DNA from: Macquaria australasica
Lineage: Eukaryota > Chordata > Actinopteri > Centrarchiformes > Percichthyidae
Direction: 5' to 3'
Length of the DNA stretch: 64,000 bases
Assembly: GCA_005408345.1 (NCBI GenBank)
Contig: SEMN01000540.1
Coordinates: 288,738 to 352,737, forward strand
The position numbers and the translations under genes were made by a program. The notes beneath the pieces were generated by a model. It worked only from the letters and a program-made list of their open reading frames with translations. It searched no databases and was not told the origin of the DNA. Numbering within the stretch: the stretch's first letter is position 1; each line of letters begins with the position of its first letter. This document shows, piece after piece, positions 9,299-23,200 of the stretch.

Positions 9299-12200
9299 CT
9301 GGACAAAGGAAGAACAGCAGTCAGTCGAAGCGTCACAAAACGCACTCAAATGTCTTTCTGCTTGGCTCGGCTCAGGCAATACCTAATGCTTACATCGCTC
9401 AGAGGGCTTGTAAAGTGGCGCCCTCTGCTGGTGTAGGTGGAGTGATGACGGGATTGATTCAACTCAAATTTTAGGATCAGGATCAGAATCTACATTTCTA
9501 CATGCAAGGAATTTGCCTTGGTATACTGGTGCATAACAATAAGCATAGTAAGTAGAAAATATAAAGCAAGTACTGCAAGTCAAGCATAAATATAAAATAT
9601 AAAACTGACAATATGAGTTGTACAGTTTTGTGCAGGGATGTGCAAAAGTTCACAGTATTAAGATTACATAATATGTGCAAGATGGTAGTTTTATTCTCCC
9701 ATGAGGGAAATTCAGTTACAAAACTGTTATGAAGTGCACAATAGTGTGCAATAAAAAAGTCAGTAAAAGGTGCAAAATCACAAGGTTTTCTCCAGCCAGG
9801 CATTCAAATACAAATGTAGCAATGTAGTAATAATTGAGTCTTAGCTGTACAATTTGACATCAGATTTTGCATTTAATGTATATATTGCTTTTTTAATGTA
9901 ACCTAATTTTAAATTTCAAATAGTTCTTTATCTGTTTATGCCTGTTTCTGCTGTAACATGTGAATTTCCCCTCGGTATCAACAAAGTCTTGCCTCCCAAA
10001 AATGTTAGTTAGGTCAAGGCCTGCACTTAATTCAAGTGAAATGTTCCTTGCAAACGTACGAATAAAAGTTATTTATCAAAATTTCTTTTGACTCAACAAT
10101 ACTCCAGAGGTGTGTTGAGGTGGTTAAGAGTAGCCTCTTAGGATCCTAGATGTCTGCAGTACAGAGACTCCTCCTAGTTCAAAGCAGCATGTTTGTTCAT
10201 CAGCTCCCAGAAAACCCTGTCAGTATATGGCTGTATATCACCATTTTAATGTCTTTTACACCACAGAAATAACGATAACGAACGATATACAAAGTCGTTC
10301 AAACAGCGCCACCCTCTGTCGCTCGACAAAGAGTCAGTGTGGATTAGTTCTTGGTTTTAACACTGAGATGAAGGTGTACTTACACTTTGGTTGAACATGT
10401 CCGTCTCGTGCCGAAGGGTGGTGTACTGACACAGATGCTGTCGGATCATCTCCACCCGCTCCACCTCCAGCCGCTCCAGCTCCTGAGGAGAAGAGCGGTT
10501 TGTAATGAGTCACAGAGAAATCTCTACAAAGGTCCACGATGCTAACAGGGGACTTGGAAATGATTGAACAAAAACAGTTTGCTAATTTTCCTGTATAGCA
10601 AACTTCAAACTATTTACACATTTCATGAAAGGGGTTAAAGGTCAGGCCCTCTGACTGTTATGGGGATCAAACTCATGACTCTAAAGTGACTAAACGGTCG
10701 CTCAAGCCACCACAGCAGAGTAAATATAAAAATTCATGCTTTGATTTTCCGAATATCTTGAAAAGAAATATTTCACAATAAAAAAATACTTGATGTCACT
10801 CTACCCAGGCCCCAAGACATACATAATGGGTATTAGAGAGGAGTTTCCCATTTTATTTGCACTTACAGCACTGTATACATGTCTCTAAAACAAATAGTTT
10901 TATAGTGTTTGTAGGTATATTTTGCAGATGGGAAGTATCTCAGCTGCTCAGATAGACACAAACATCTGAAGCTCTCACTACAGAACTGAAAGCAGAACTT
11001 ACATAAATATGAAAGAAATATGAAATCGTTTTCTCGAACTATCTTTGATCTGAGAAATTACAGACATCACTTGTGGGCCAAAAGTGACTGACTGAATATA
11101 TTTACTGTACATGGTCGCATATAGAAAGATGTAATAAATCAGTATGTGTGAAATATAATGTTTAATATAGGGTATATTCTCCTAATTGATTTTCATGCGA
11201 TTTTTCGCTTTTTTCTTTATTTTTATTTCATTTTGTTAATTATGTGTTAATTATTTGGCACTCGTTTATGCAGTATTTTAGAATAACTCAACACAAAATG
11301 CTACACTTCAAAGTCATTTCACAAAATAAAACATCTGTATCACATTAGGTTATATATCATTCAGTAAGTCAGTTTGGCTATTTACATTATGAGTTTTGCA
11401 CATTTAAAGTGTTGCAAAAATGAGCCAGAGCTATTTTAAAATACTGTAAGACGTTCTTATAAACCTGATGAAAACCTAAAGACAAAAACATGACAGCAGC
11501 ACTCCTCTCACACACCAAACTACACTCATTAAACACATGATTTCTTACCAGACTCGTGGTGACCATCTCCTCAAACCACTTGGACTGGGACTGGTTATAC
11601 AGGTCGACGCAGCGCATCAGATCGTCTCCTGTTACGGTTGAATAAAGAGAATACCATGAAAAACTTTTTTAAGTGGAAATACTTACAGACTGCAGCAGCC
11701 GTGAGACCTAACAAAATGTCTCTCTGTGTGCTGTATATTAAAATGTGTGGCGCACAATTTCTCCACTAGGTGGTGCTACTACCCAAATATTCTCTTGCAG
11801 CTGCCGTGTTACTACAGCACAGTATTTGTTCCACCTCACTCAGCTGATACGATTATCCCAAACAGAGCAGACAATCTGGACTGATAATAGATTTCATTAT
11901 GATACCATAAGCAAGGATAAAGGGAAAGGTCTAATGTGTCCTTTCATCAACGTTACTGCCTGCATCCTGCTGACAACAACAACCACTAATCAGCTGTGAG
12001 ATTAAATCAGAGAGGAAATGATGCTGATCATTCTGTTCTTCAGCACATGACTCTCAATCTTCTGCAGTCAGTGTCTGCTGAGATATCTGCTACATTATAT
12101 CCACATTAATACTGTATTCTTCTTTTAAATATGGGAATGCTAACAGCTAACAGTGTTTCTCAAAGTGGAGTCTGGGGACCGATGGGGGTTCCAACAGTTC

Positions 12201-13395
12201 AGGTTTTGATCTGAGGTTTCACTCTTCCCTGCCACCTACAGCACCAACAGTCACATAATTCTTTACCAAGTCATGTCTTGTGGTAAGTTAGCAAGGCTCA
12301 TAGTTTGCAGCTTAGGTCCTGGTCTCTCAATTATTACGCACAACTCAGATTTGTTCATCAATTTAAATTGGGTCGGGTGTTGTACCCACGTATGTCCCCG
12401 GTTGGAAAAACAGTCAACCCCTCAGAGCTTTGTGGGCAGGATTAAGAAGGGAAACGTTGGCTGCGGTCGAACGGTCAACAAAATAACATCCTGTCTTTTC
12501 CTAAACATTTTTCCTTGACCTCGATGGAAAACGTCATGAGGTCAAAGAAAGATATGAAGGAGAATTCATAAGGACTTCAACTGCACTCACACTAGGCTAC
12601 GTGATTATGCGACGGTGGATGTTATTGACGTGGGTCTGCCGTGGTCGCTTTAAATGTTGCTGCTGCAAGGAATTGTGGGACGGCATTATCTCCTTTCCTT
12701 TGGTAAAGGATGGTCCAGTGTACCCTATGCTAAAGGAGATAAGAAAGGAAGCATCGAAGCACCTTTCCTGAGCATTTAGAGAATTCATCAGCTCTTAACA
12801 TGGCTGCCACTTGGACTGTAGCCGTAAGCTAGCTACATCCATGAAAAATAGCCACTGACAAATGTCCACAAATATGGTGACGAGTGTGGATGAGATGGAC
12901 ACAGCTGTGCAGGGTATTGTAAGTCGACTTACAGGAATAACAGCTCTTAAATCGGCATATTTCTTTGATAAAAATATTGTAAAAACAAATAATACAGCAG
13001 CTTTAAGTTATGAAAAAACACCTCATACAAGTCTGTCTAACAGTATTATACTATATATTCTGTATCAGCTTGTTCCAACTCTTCACCGTCTGTGCACCTT
13101 TCCATCAAATGGAAATATTCTAGATGTCTTGTGCATCATTTTACACATATTTCCCCAAAATTCAGCCTGACATATGTGGTATATTTGGAAACTTTGCGTT
13201 CCCCACTAGACTTAAAAAAAGTTTTGTGGGTTTGAACAATGTTTGGCTGTACAGCATGAGCTTAATGACAGACCAGACATCTGTGGGATATTAGGAGGTT
13301 ACTTCATGTATAAAAACTAGTACTTTACCCATTCAATATTTATTACTTCGCACTATTTGTCTTTGTTTACAATCTGCAGGACATTGTTGCTTTTC

Positions 13396-13463
<68 letters not shown>

Positions 13464-14211
13464 TTTTCCCCTACTTGTAGGCACATAATAGTTCTAGGTT
13501 TATTTTTATCTTTGTTGTTCTTGTTTTTAGCTGTATATCTATTATCTTCCTGTAAATTGTTCTTGCAGCTTAAAACAGGAGTCAAATTTCATGTATGTGC
13601 ACACATACTTGGCCAATAATGAATGATTTTAATTCTGATTAAAAGGGAACGGATCTATTTAAATTGATTTTTAATGTGGATTGTATCTTCAAGCACATCA
13701 CGAAATTGCAGTGTTTTCTGCTGCAGCATGGTTTACAGTAAACAGGGTCTTTTGGTAAGCTGAGAATGTGCTCCTATAAATAGAAAGTGAAGAAAAATGG
13801 GAAGAAAGTGCAAAAGCTTGCTGTTTATGCTGCAGATAAGTCCATCACATCAGCCCTCCAACCCCATAAATACCCATAAATTCCCTCCTTGTACAACAAA
13901 AACCAAAAGTAGTGAGCTTCATAAAAGGCTGATTGTGGCCTTAGGTGGCTGATGTTAGGAAATCCCTGATATAATTCGACATGAGTGAACGGTGTGTGTA
14001 ATCCAATGCAGCGAGAGCATGAAGCGATAATTAGTCTTTGTTATGAGCAGACAGATGCCGTGCTTTAGTTGTTTTGGCATCAGTCTCCTCTCTCCGCTTC
14101 CCTCTCGCTGTAGTCATCATCACTGGCAGCCAGACGCCATGAGCGCCATCAACAACTGCTGCTGTTTTTCTCCCTGGTTGCATAAGCAGCACGGAGGAGG
14201 GATGACTCTCC

Positions 14212-14288
<77 letters not shown>

Positions 14289-17200
14289 TGAGAGAGAGAG
14301 AGAGAGAAGAGCCAGTTTGGATGGAGGTTTCGTACTCGTGTGTGACAGCATGCAGTCGTGCCTGGTTGAGCCATGACATCACGCTCCGGCAGAGAGTCTA
14401 CATCTGTTTGCTCTTAGCCAGTCACTTTCCTCAGGTCGCACACCTATTAAAAACTTTTACAAACCAGCCGGCTGCTGCTAACGCTACTTTTCCACCCCGC
14501 CTCTTTTTCCCCTCGCACACCTTCTAACATGCATACTGTGTGTTTCATTGTTGGTGTTTTTTTAACAGCTGACCCGATGAGTACACATTCTGTGTTGCAA
14601 GTGAGACAAACAGGGTTCATACAGCTTTTTAAGAGTAAAATTCAAGGACTTTTCAGGCACTTTCAATGCACCTAAACCAACAATTTCCAGACTCTTGAAG
14701 CCTTTATCATCACATCTAAATTGTTACCAAGAGACAAACAACAAATACAACAATGGGATCGTTTCATTTCAAATATTAAAAGATTTTTGGTTTACATGAG
14801 TGATTGTGTCGATGATGAAACACCAGATTATTGTCATGGAAGGCTATCGAGGCAGCTCTGCCACGATAAGCCAAACACCAGCAACAAGACACGAGGAGAT
14901 CACTACCTGCATCCAAAACATCAAACACAAGGAATCACAACACTGAACAAAGGAAAGGGACCCGTATATATAGGGAAGGAGTAAACGAGGGAAATAGAAA
15001 CAGGTGAGCGCAAGACACAGGTGAACCTAATCAAAACTGGTGGGAAAACAGACAATGACAGGAAGTAAAGGGCACACACGAACGCAAGACCGGGGATTTC
15101 AAAATAAAACAGGAAACAAGACAAAACACACAGAGTCCAAACAAGAGTCCTTCGTGGACCATGACAATTATGTTGAAAAATCAAACATCTTTCAAGGACT
15201 ATATTCAAATTCAAGAATATTCCTAACCTAAAATTAAGCATTTTCCAAACTTTCAAGACTTTGTAAGAACCCTGGACAATGATATGTGCGTGATTGTAGC
15301 CTGGCGATCAGACTGGTCTGCCATTCCTTGTTCATGTTAGCTGTTTTCTGTTAGTGAGGGGGGAGGTTACTGTGATCCAAACCAATCAGTAGTGACTTAA
15401 AGGGTAATTCCAGTATTTTTAAACCTGGGCCCAATTTTTACAATTGAGGTGTAAATGACAAATAGGTACAAACAGTTTTGGAATTGGTCCTGTAGATCTC
15501 CTCAGCCGGCAGCCACGAAATGGGCTGCAATGGCTGCAACGTAATCCTGGTGGGCAACTGCGTCCGTTCACTAAAAGTGCTTGTTTTTGCCACTGACTCT
15601 GGCTCAGTTGTTATTCAAAGTGTCTGACAACATTATAGAAAGGATCCCTACAGAGACAGACCTGTCTGTTAAAGAGTAAGAGCCTTTCTTGCAACAACTC
15701 AATCTCTCGCAAGATTTCAGAGCGAGACTCTTCCTTGAGCGAGACTTTCTGTTTCTGGTTAAACAAAAAGGATCTTACTTGGTAACTTTTTGTCATTTAG
15801 ACCCCAAAATTTGTACACCGGAATTAGCCTTTAAAGTTTATCATATATCGATATATACATCGCAATATAAACTAAGTCACTAAATCTTTTGAGCTCAATT
15901 TTTGTTGGACTGCTACGTCATATGGCAAGGAGCTGCAGCGGCCAATCAAATACGTGCAAGCACTAATTCCTGGTAGATTACTTTGTAACGTGTAAAACGC
16001 CGAATTTCTACAGTTTACCATCGTTGCCATCGTCGTGACGAAAGATAAAATAGTTGCCGTCGTGATAACTCCCCAGAGTTGTATTATAAACCACTGTGCA
16101 TTATTTTGGCATTTGATGAGCCACCAAACTCACGAATGTATTACTCAAACGGGACTTCCTGGATCATATTTCATGTCTCCCTGGTACCTGAACAACACAC
16201 CCGCACCAACACATGATGTTTTAATGCAGGGCTGTTTTCTGGTCTGAACGCCTGCTAATAGTGCAGCAGAAAAAACCCCGAGTGTGCTGAATTGAGCACA
16301 GATGTTTTTCATTGCTTTATTCCTTATTTCAAAAGTGACATGGTCTCACTTTAAAAAGCATTTTAGTCTCACATTCAGTCTTAAGAGATTTTGAAAAGTC
16401 CTTGAAATCTTTTACTCTTTAATCTCAATAACAGATGAAATGACCTCGTGGGATGGAATTTGTTGCAGTCAGATTATTAATGTACATGTATGTGTGTGTG
16501 TGTGTGTGTGTGTGTTTATCTCCCCCGAGGACTACGCAGTTAGTCCACGCCTCTCTTGTCAGTCTGGTGTGAACACAGACCAGTCGAGTGGAGAATGTTT
16601 CTAACCCCCCCTTCTTCCCAGTCTGGTTCGAGGTGCTGATAAAGCTCATGACTCATGTAAAAAGACAAACACAGCATCTCAGTTCACAGCCGATCTCAAG
16701 CGACCACTCCAGTGAAGGGATAAAGAAAACTGGAGGAGGATACGGAGTTATGTCCAGTAAGTTAACCATTTACTAAACTGTACGAGTTCTGCTGTCGGTG
16801 GAGTCGGATTTGAGGGCAGCGCTGACACAAAGCACTGCTGGTCCTCCTCAGAGGATCTCTGATAAGGGAGAATCCTACATCTGAAGGGGAAGGACTTTTA
16901 TAGGTTGAATGATGAAATCCAGATCCACATATCTGCTATACAGAGTACTGTCGCGTTCCAAACTGTATTTTCTTTGCACATTTTATTTTGTCATTCAGAT
17001 TAACTTAATGTTTGTGCAAAGTGATTTAGAGGCAAGGTCAAACAACGGTCTGTCGGACTATTTGGTCAAGAGCAACATATCTTGACGCCTGAACAGTCTG
17101 CCATGAATTTCATGGTCCCCAGAGTGTTTTTGGAGAAACTCCTGACCTTTCTTTCAGCACAAAATCTACAGGGCAGATTGGAGGATGTACTCTTTAAATT

Positions 17201-20200
17201 TTAAACACTCTGTAAGCTTTTCTCTAATGCTCAGTCAAAAAACTGCACAAAATATCTAATAATCCAACACACAGAATGCCATGGGTGTTATAAACACTGC
17301 AGCCTCTAGGGGTCACTAGCAGGCTTTTGGTTATTCCGCACATCCACGTGTAATAGCCGGTGCTAGTTAGGTGATGTAGCGACTACTTGCAGGGTGAGTT
17401 GGTGAACTGTTGTAGCTGGCGAGCTAACGGCCATCACACTAGCCCGGTGGGAACATGCTAGTGCTAGTCAGTCACAATCGTGGTCACAATAACTCTCCAA
17501 ACTAGTTAGTTTGCTAATTCAGTCAGTTAGCTGGGTCTCCTTAGCTGGGTTAAGCTAAAGGGACAATAAGTCACACAGTTGACAGTTTTAAAAGACATAT
17601 TTGTACCACCGACTCCTGTCTCGTAACGTTATAAAAACCATACCTCTCTTTGGAGCAGTGGATGGTGCAGCACAACTAAACTTGCTTCCTCCATTTTGGA
17701 CTCTCCAGCTCTCCTGATTTGTGCAGATTTACTTCGCCCCCACATGCAAATCCACTGATTACTCAGTTGAAATGACTTTGGACTTCTAGTATGGCCCATT
17801 GAGTGGCTGAAATATATCACACAAGTGTCTTTGCCAAGTGCTTTTGATCACAGGGCAGCTAACCTGACAAGAATTCGATTACACTCTGGGTTTCACTGTA
17901 CAGAAGTACTGTTTTAGTGTTTTTAAGACCCTTTTCTTTCTGTAGAAAAATCTGGGGAAACGCTTGAAAGCATGACATTTTTTGGCACGACTATTTCAAA
18001 AACAGAAATTACAGGCACTTAACATGACCACAAAAACTAACTCAGTTAAAACTGATCAGTATCAGTAATCAACTGCCACTTTTGGTCACACCCTATGTTT
18101 TACTCTCACAGACATATGGGAGCTTAGGAGACCTCCTACCTAAAACAACAAACACCTGAGTGAGTCTGTGACCCCACAGTGACCCTGCAGTTTGACCTTT
18201 GACCCCTGGCTCTGACCTGCTTGCGTGGATTTCCTGCGGGCCTTCTTGATATCTTCTTCAGTCTTGTTGCTGAGTTTGATCTCCAGCTGCTGGGTCTTCA
18301 GCTCCAGCTCTTTCTGTCGGTCAGACAGAGCTTTTCGGGCCTGCCGGAGATAAGGGACTGAAGTCAGACACAGGCTCAGACATCACAGCAGCACGTAGAG
18401 AAAACCTTTTATCCTAAAGCAAGACACCCTCATATGATCCTACTTTTAGTAAATGGGCTGCTTTTAGTTTCAGGCAGCAACAAATGTTTAGGGTTCTGGA
18501 AACAAACATCATCCTAATTAAAGTGATAAAAGTTTACAGCTATTATAATGTTACAGTCTGCTTTAATTCATCACTGCTTCAAACATTATCAGTATCCATC
18601 CATCATCCAGCGTTAAAGCTGTCTTCTGACGGCCAACACGGCCAGTATCTTATTTCCTGTCCTGCTTTAAATGCTCAACTGTCAGATGAGTTTATCAGAG
18701 AGAAACTGTTTGGTCCCCTTCTCTGAGCGAACGCTGCTCAGATGACAGATGATGCGAGACAGATTTGCAGTTGCCTTCAGGCTTCAGCCAATTGCTCTTC
18801 ATTGTACATATACAAAAAGCAGGAAACGTTCCAGCGACGGGAAACAGCCTTCTGCTTATGGAAGAGATGTGGAATTTTAATCACCCGCGAGATGATTCCT
18901 GAAACTCTGCTGCTGCCAAGCAGAAGGACAGATCTGTGTTACATTCTTATATCAGTGTGTGTGTTTGTGTGTACCTTCTCCACCGCTGCATAGCGACCAA
19001 CCAGCTGCTTCCGGAGGTCGGCGATGTGATGGTCGAACCTCTTCATGTCCTTCTTAAAGTTCTCCCTGAAGGTCAGAAAGGGCTTCTCCACTTCACTCTG
19101 GAGCTGCTCAAACCAAAAACAACCAACAGTTCAACACCGAGCAGCCGAAGATAAGGAAAAGCCAGTTTTCTTAAGTGTCATAACTGGAGACCTCCTTCCT
19201 GGTGATCTCGGGTCTGCGAGCCAAAGTAAAAAGTCTCCAAGAGTGAACTTTAATTAATGAGGTTTAACAACTTCCAGAGAGTTGTAGCATTAACACTTGT
19301 TTGTCAGCTAAAAGCCAAGAGACAATCCCAGAAGCTAGCTAAAAATAGTTTCTTGTAGTTAACTAGTTAGCTAGGTGTGAAGGAAATACAAAATCCCATA
19401 TATTAGTAAAACAAATACATATATATATACAGTATATAATAGGATAGGTAAAGTGTAACATTAGTCCAGGTCTATAAAACCATGTGTCACAGATTCAGAA
19501 TGAAAACACAAACCTCTCTTGTGTTGTTAATGTCAGTGTTTGAATTTGGTGAACTTTCTTCCTGTGTGCCTAAACACACACTGAAATTAAAAAATGGTCT
19601 TTTTAAATCTTCCATGCTCGGAATGAGAAAGTAGCGTTACTGTAATGCTGGGCGATATCACCTTATGCAACAAGCTAATCTTTACAGGCATGCTGCCAAA
19701 GCTACGTTAGCAATGTCAAGTTTAGTGTTAAGTTGGACACTTGGACATTTTTATAAAGACTGAAGATAAAGTTGTTTTTACCCAGTAGTACGTGAATACT
19801 CCACTTTCTGCATGGCTTTGTTACAGTTTTTATTTTACTTAGCATGGCATATTTTTTCACTTCAGAGTAACGGTGCCGTTACCTTCTTATCCTGAGCTAA
19901 AACAGCGAAAGTAAACCTTTACTGCTAATGGGAGCAAAGGAAGTGTGCACCTCACTCTGGGTTGAGAAGGCAATTTTGGTGTAGTGGCCACAGTTGGAAT
20001 TGCATGTCACGTGACGCACACTAGTCCAAAAATTTTTTTTTTTTCTGCTGTCATTACAAAAGAAATGGCTGTAACAATAAATATTTTTTTCACAAGCACT
20101 CAAAAATAGCTCTTTGTATTATCACAATTTGAGCCACAGGTGCAAGAAAAATGGAAAAACTTTTTCCATGTTTGCCCACAGTGAGAAACTTTCATTGGAA

Positions 20201-23200
20201 CGAATGGGGCACCATCTTGGAACATAATATCCAGTTCTCTTAATGCTTCACTCCGGAGACTGGAGACCCTATGCTCTTACCATTGGCTCGTGGGCCTTCT
20301 GTCCCCGAGAGTGAGGTCTGCAGATTGGACTCTCTTGGCAAATGTAGACCAAAGCTTTGCATCCGGAGGCAAAAACATCTGACAGGCTCACACTGGTGCT
20401 GAAATAAAGTAGGCCGGGGGAGCTGTATTCAGCTCCTCAGCTTCTCACATTCAGCTGAACGGTGTCATGTGAGGACAGCCAGTTTGCAAAAGGACAAATA
20501 TAGAAAAGAACGCCTCCGAAAAGTCATTTCCACCCAATTCTATTGCGTTTCCCTACATCAGGCTGCGGCATACAGATGAATTTCAATATGGTGTCACTCA
20601 GTGATGACGTATTGTGTTGCATGCACAACTTTTGATTAGTTTCAGATTCCTGATAACCGAAAAGAATAAATCTGTCAGGCATCTTTAAGTGTCGAATGAC
20701 AATATAAATCCAGACGCAGATACAGTAACTCTTCGTGCATACAAAGTGGTGCTGAAGGAAAATTACTTCTTTTCCCAGCAAGTCATGGAAAGAATTATAC
20801 TATTTAAATTTCGGTAATAATAAAATTATCAATCAAAAAAGGAAATCACTTTAATTCCCTGCTCTATATATCTGATTTAATTATCCAAAAAAACATAATT
20901 AGCTCCATTCCCTGTAGTCACTTTCAACATTATGTCATCATCCTCTCACACTGAGGTGGTTTAGATGAGAAATGGTTTGATTCTAGGAGCCAAACAACAA
21001 CCAGAACATTAGACATCAACATTGCCCGGCTTCCTTCTCAGATGTTTCCTGATTTCTAAAGGTAAAGGAAAGGTGAATGACACGCAGCATGAAAACTTGC
21101 TCCAAGAATGTGACAAGATAATATTAGTTCTGAAATGAGTAGCTTGTGAGTGGTAAGCCCGTCACTGGTTATTTGATCCTAATCAGCAATGAGGCAGTCA
21201 GAGATGAATGAGATCTACAGCTCACACTGGAACCCATCATTCAAAGTTAATTTCCACTCAAATCCTTCCTTCTCCTCCAAGAACCTGGAACTGTGCCGCA
21301 CATCTGTGCATCTCTGGAGGATAACATCACCGACTCCATTTCCTCCATCAGTCCAGCTGTAATTCTGGCCTCTATCTTTTCCTCTTCCCTCTCTTAACTC
21401 CCAAGACGAACCAATCTAGCACTTGCACTTCACAAGCCTAAAATTAAGAGCCCCTTATTTCACCTCGAAACCAGTGGTGGAAGTCAAAACTTTGACGTTT
21501 TTGGCTGCAAGAAGAAGCTGCAGACACTGAGACCAAACCTGCAGTCTTCCCTGTTAAGAGGAAGTCACGACTGACATGAAAAGTTGCGGGTGATAAATGT
21601 TGATTCAAAGCCTCAGTGTCATATGTATGTGCTTCAGCCCACAGAGCCATCAGGAAGGCCTTTTACTGTATGTAATTACATCTGAAGGCAGTCTGTCTGC
21701 CTCCTGAGTCACATGTGCTGCAGGCTGCAGAGCACACAGTCAATATGGAATCACATACTGTACAACAAGAGCTCCTAACTATGCAATGCTCATCAGTTTT
21801 GTTTTATAAAACTTGAGCTCAAGATTGAGATTTTTCTGCAATTGTTTTGTGTTGGAGCCCCCCCACACTCATTCATAGAGCTGCTGATTTAGTCAAAACC
21901 TTTATATACATGGAACACTATATGAAAGATATAACGCAACTGCTTGTTTATGTATGTATGTATGCACCGATCCACCTTACTGACTGGATCAGGTTTCAGC
22001 CATGATGTGACCAATCCACCTTAAATCTACAGTAGTTCTTCAATGTCATTATAAAACTGGGTGTTTCCGCTATCAGTGGAATTTATACAGTTTTTAGTAG
22101 GGGTGGGAAAAAAATTGATTCACTATCGTGATTCTTTTTTTGTTTTGTTTTACGATTGTTTTATAATTTTTTTGATTCCTGAATCGATATTATTTTATTA
22201 TAAGATTTTTTGGGGGGCATTTCTGCTTTATTTTCTTGATAGACACAGTAAAGACAGATAGGAAAGGCGGGGGAGAGAGAGAGGGGACGACATACAGAAT
22301 TTTGTTTTTCTATTTTTTGTTTCTTTTTTCGCTGTTTTGTGTCACTCAGTTGTATTAATACTTTCATGCCACTACCACCAAAAAAACAAACTAACAAAAA
22401 AAACCCAAAAAAATGAGATGGTCCCAGAAAAAACAAGTTTTTCTTCTGTTTTACAAATTTTGTTACAAATTTAAATCATTAAGTTGTTAAACATTACATG
22501 ACCATCATAGCTCCCATTAAGCTTTGTTGTGGTCACACGTAAGGTTGAGTTGTGTTTGTGAGATTTAGAGATGCCGGATTACATAAAAACCCAATGTAAA
22601 GATGTGAGTGGACGCGAATAGACCCAAATTTGCTCTGGGCGAAGACATGTCAGTATTTAAACTTCAAAAACATTCACACCTACAGTCTCCTGATGCTTAA
22701 TGTCTCCAATTCATGAAGATACACAGACAAGGACAACAGGGATCTGGGATAAAATAACAGAAAGAACTGGAGTTCTTGGTGACTTTTAAGATCAGTCAGA
22801 GAAGCACACTCCACACACATGTGGTTGGTGTGTTCATTGCTAACGTCTGTACTTTTGGTACATTGGCTGTTGAGGGAAAAGTAAGCACGGACCTCAAAAA
22901 CAGTTAATGTAAGTGTTAAGTTAATGTAAATTAATGTGAATAACACATGGAGGAAATGTGCTTCATGTTCAGTAGTTACAAATATGTATGAACATAAGTT
23001 TAGGTATGAGCATCAAGCAGGAAGCAGCTTTTTAAAAGGTGGAGAAAAGGGTGATGAATTACCTTTGAGGAGAACTTTAGGTGAACCTCAGCTTCGTCTG
23101 CCAGGCTCTTCTTCAACTGGGCCCAAGCCTCCCCCAGAGTCCTGAGAACAGATAAGAAGAAGGAGGGTGAGGGAGAGTGTGTGTGTGTTTAATATCTTAC

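Larger units (their letters stand above)
11629..18216. other. GAS7 intron, 6.6 kb, repeat-rich
   Basis: No coding exon recognised. Holds a dispersed repeat (12497-12783), compound microsatellite (13398-13460), (GT)n(GA)n (14214-14309), a MITE with a nested solo LTR (14611-15274), a long palindromic MITE (15399-15837) and (GT)n at 16489-16515. The rest appears unique. Confidence 0.6.

Noticed and set aside
14031..14382. Several overlapping open frames rich in His/Thr or Val/Cys
   Set aside because: They are translations of the (GT)n/(CA)n microsatellite and carry no protein signal.
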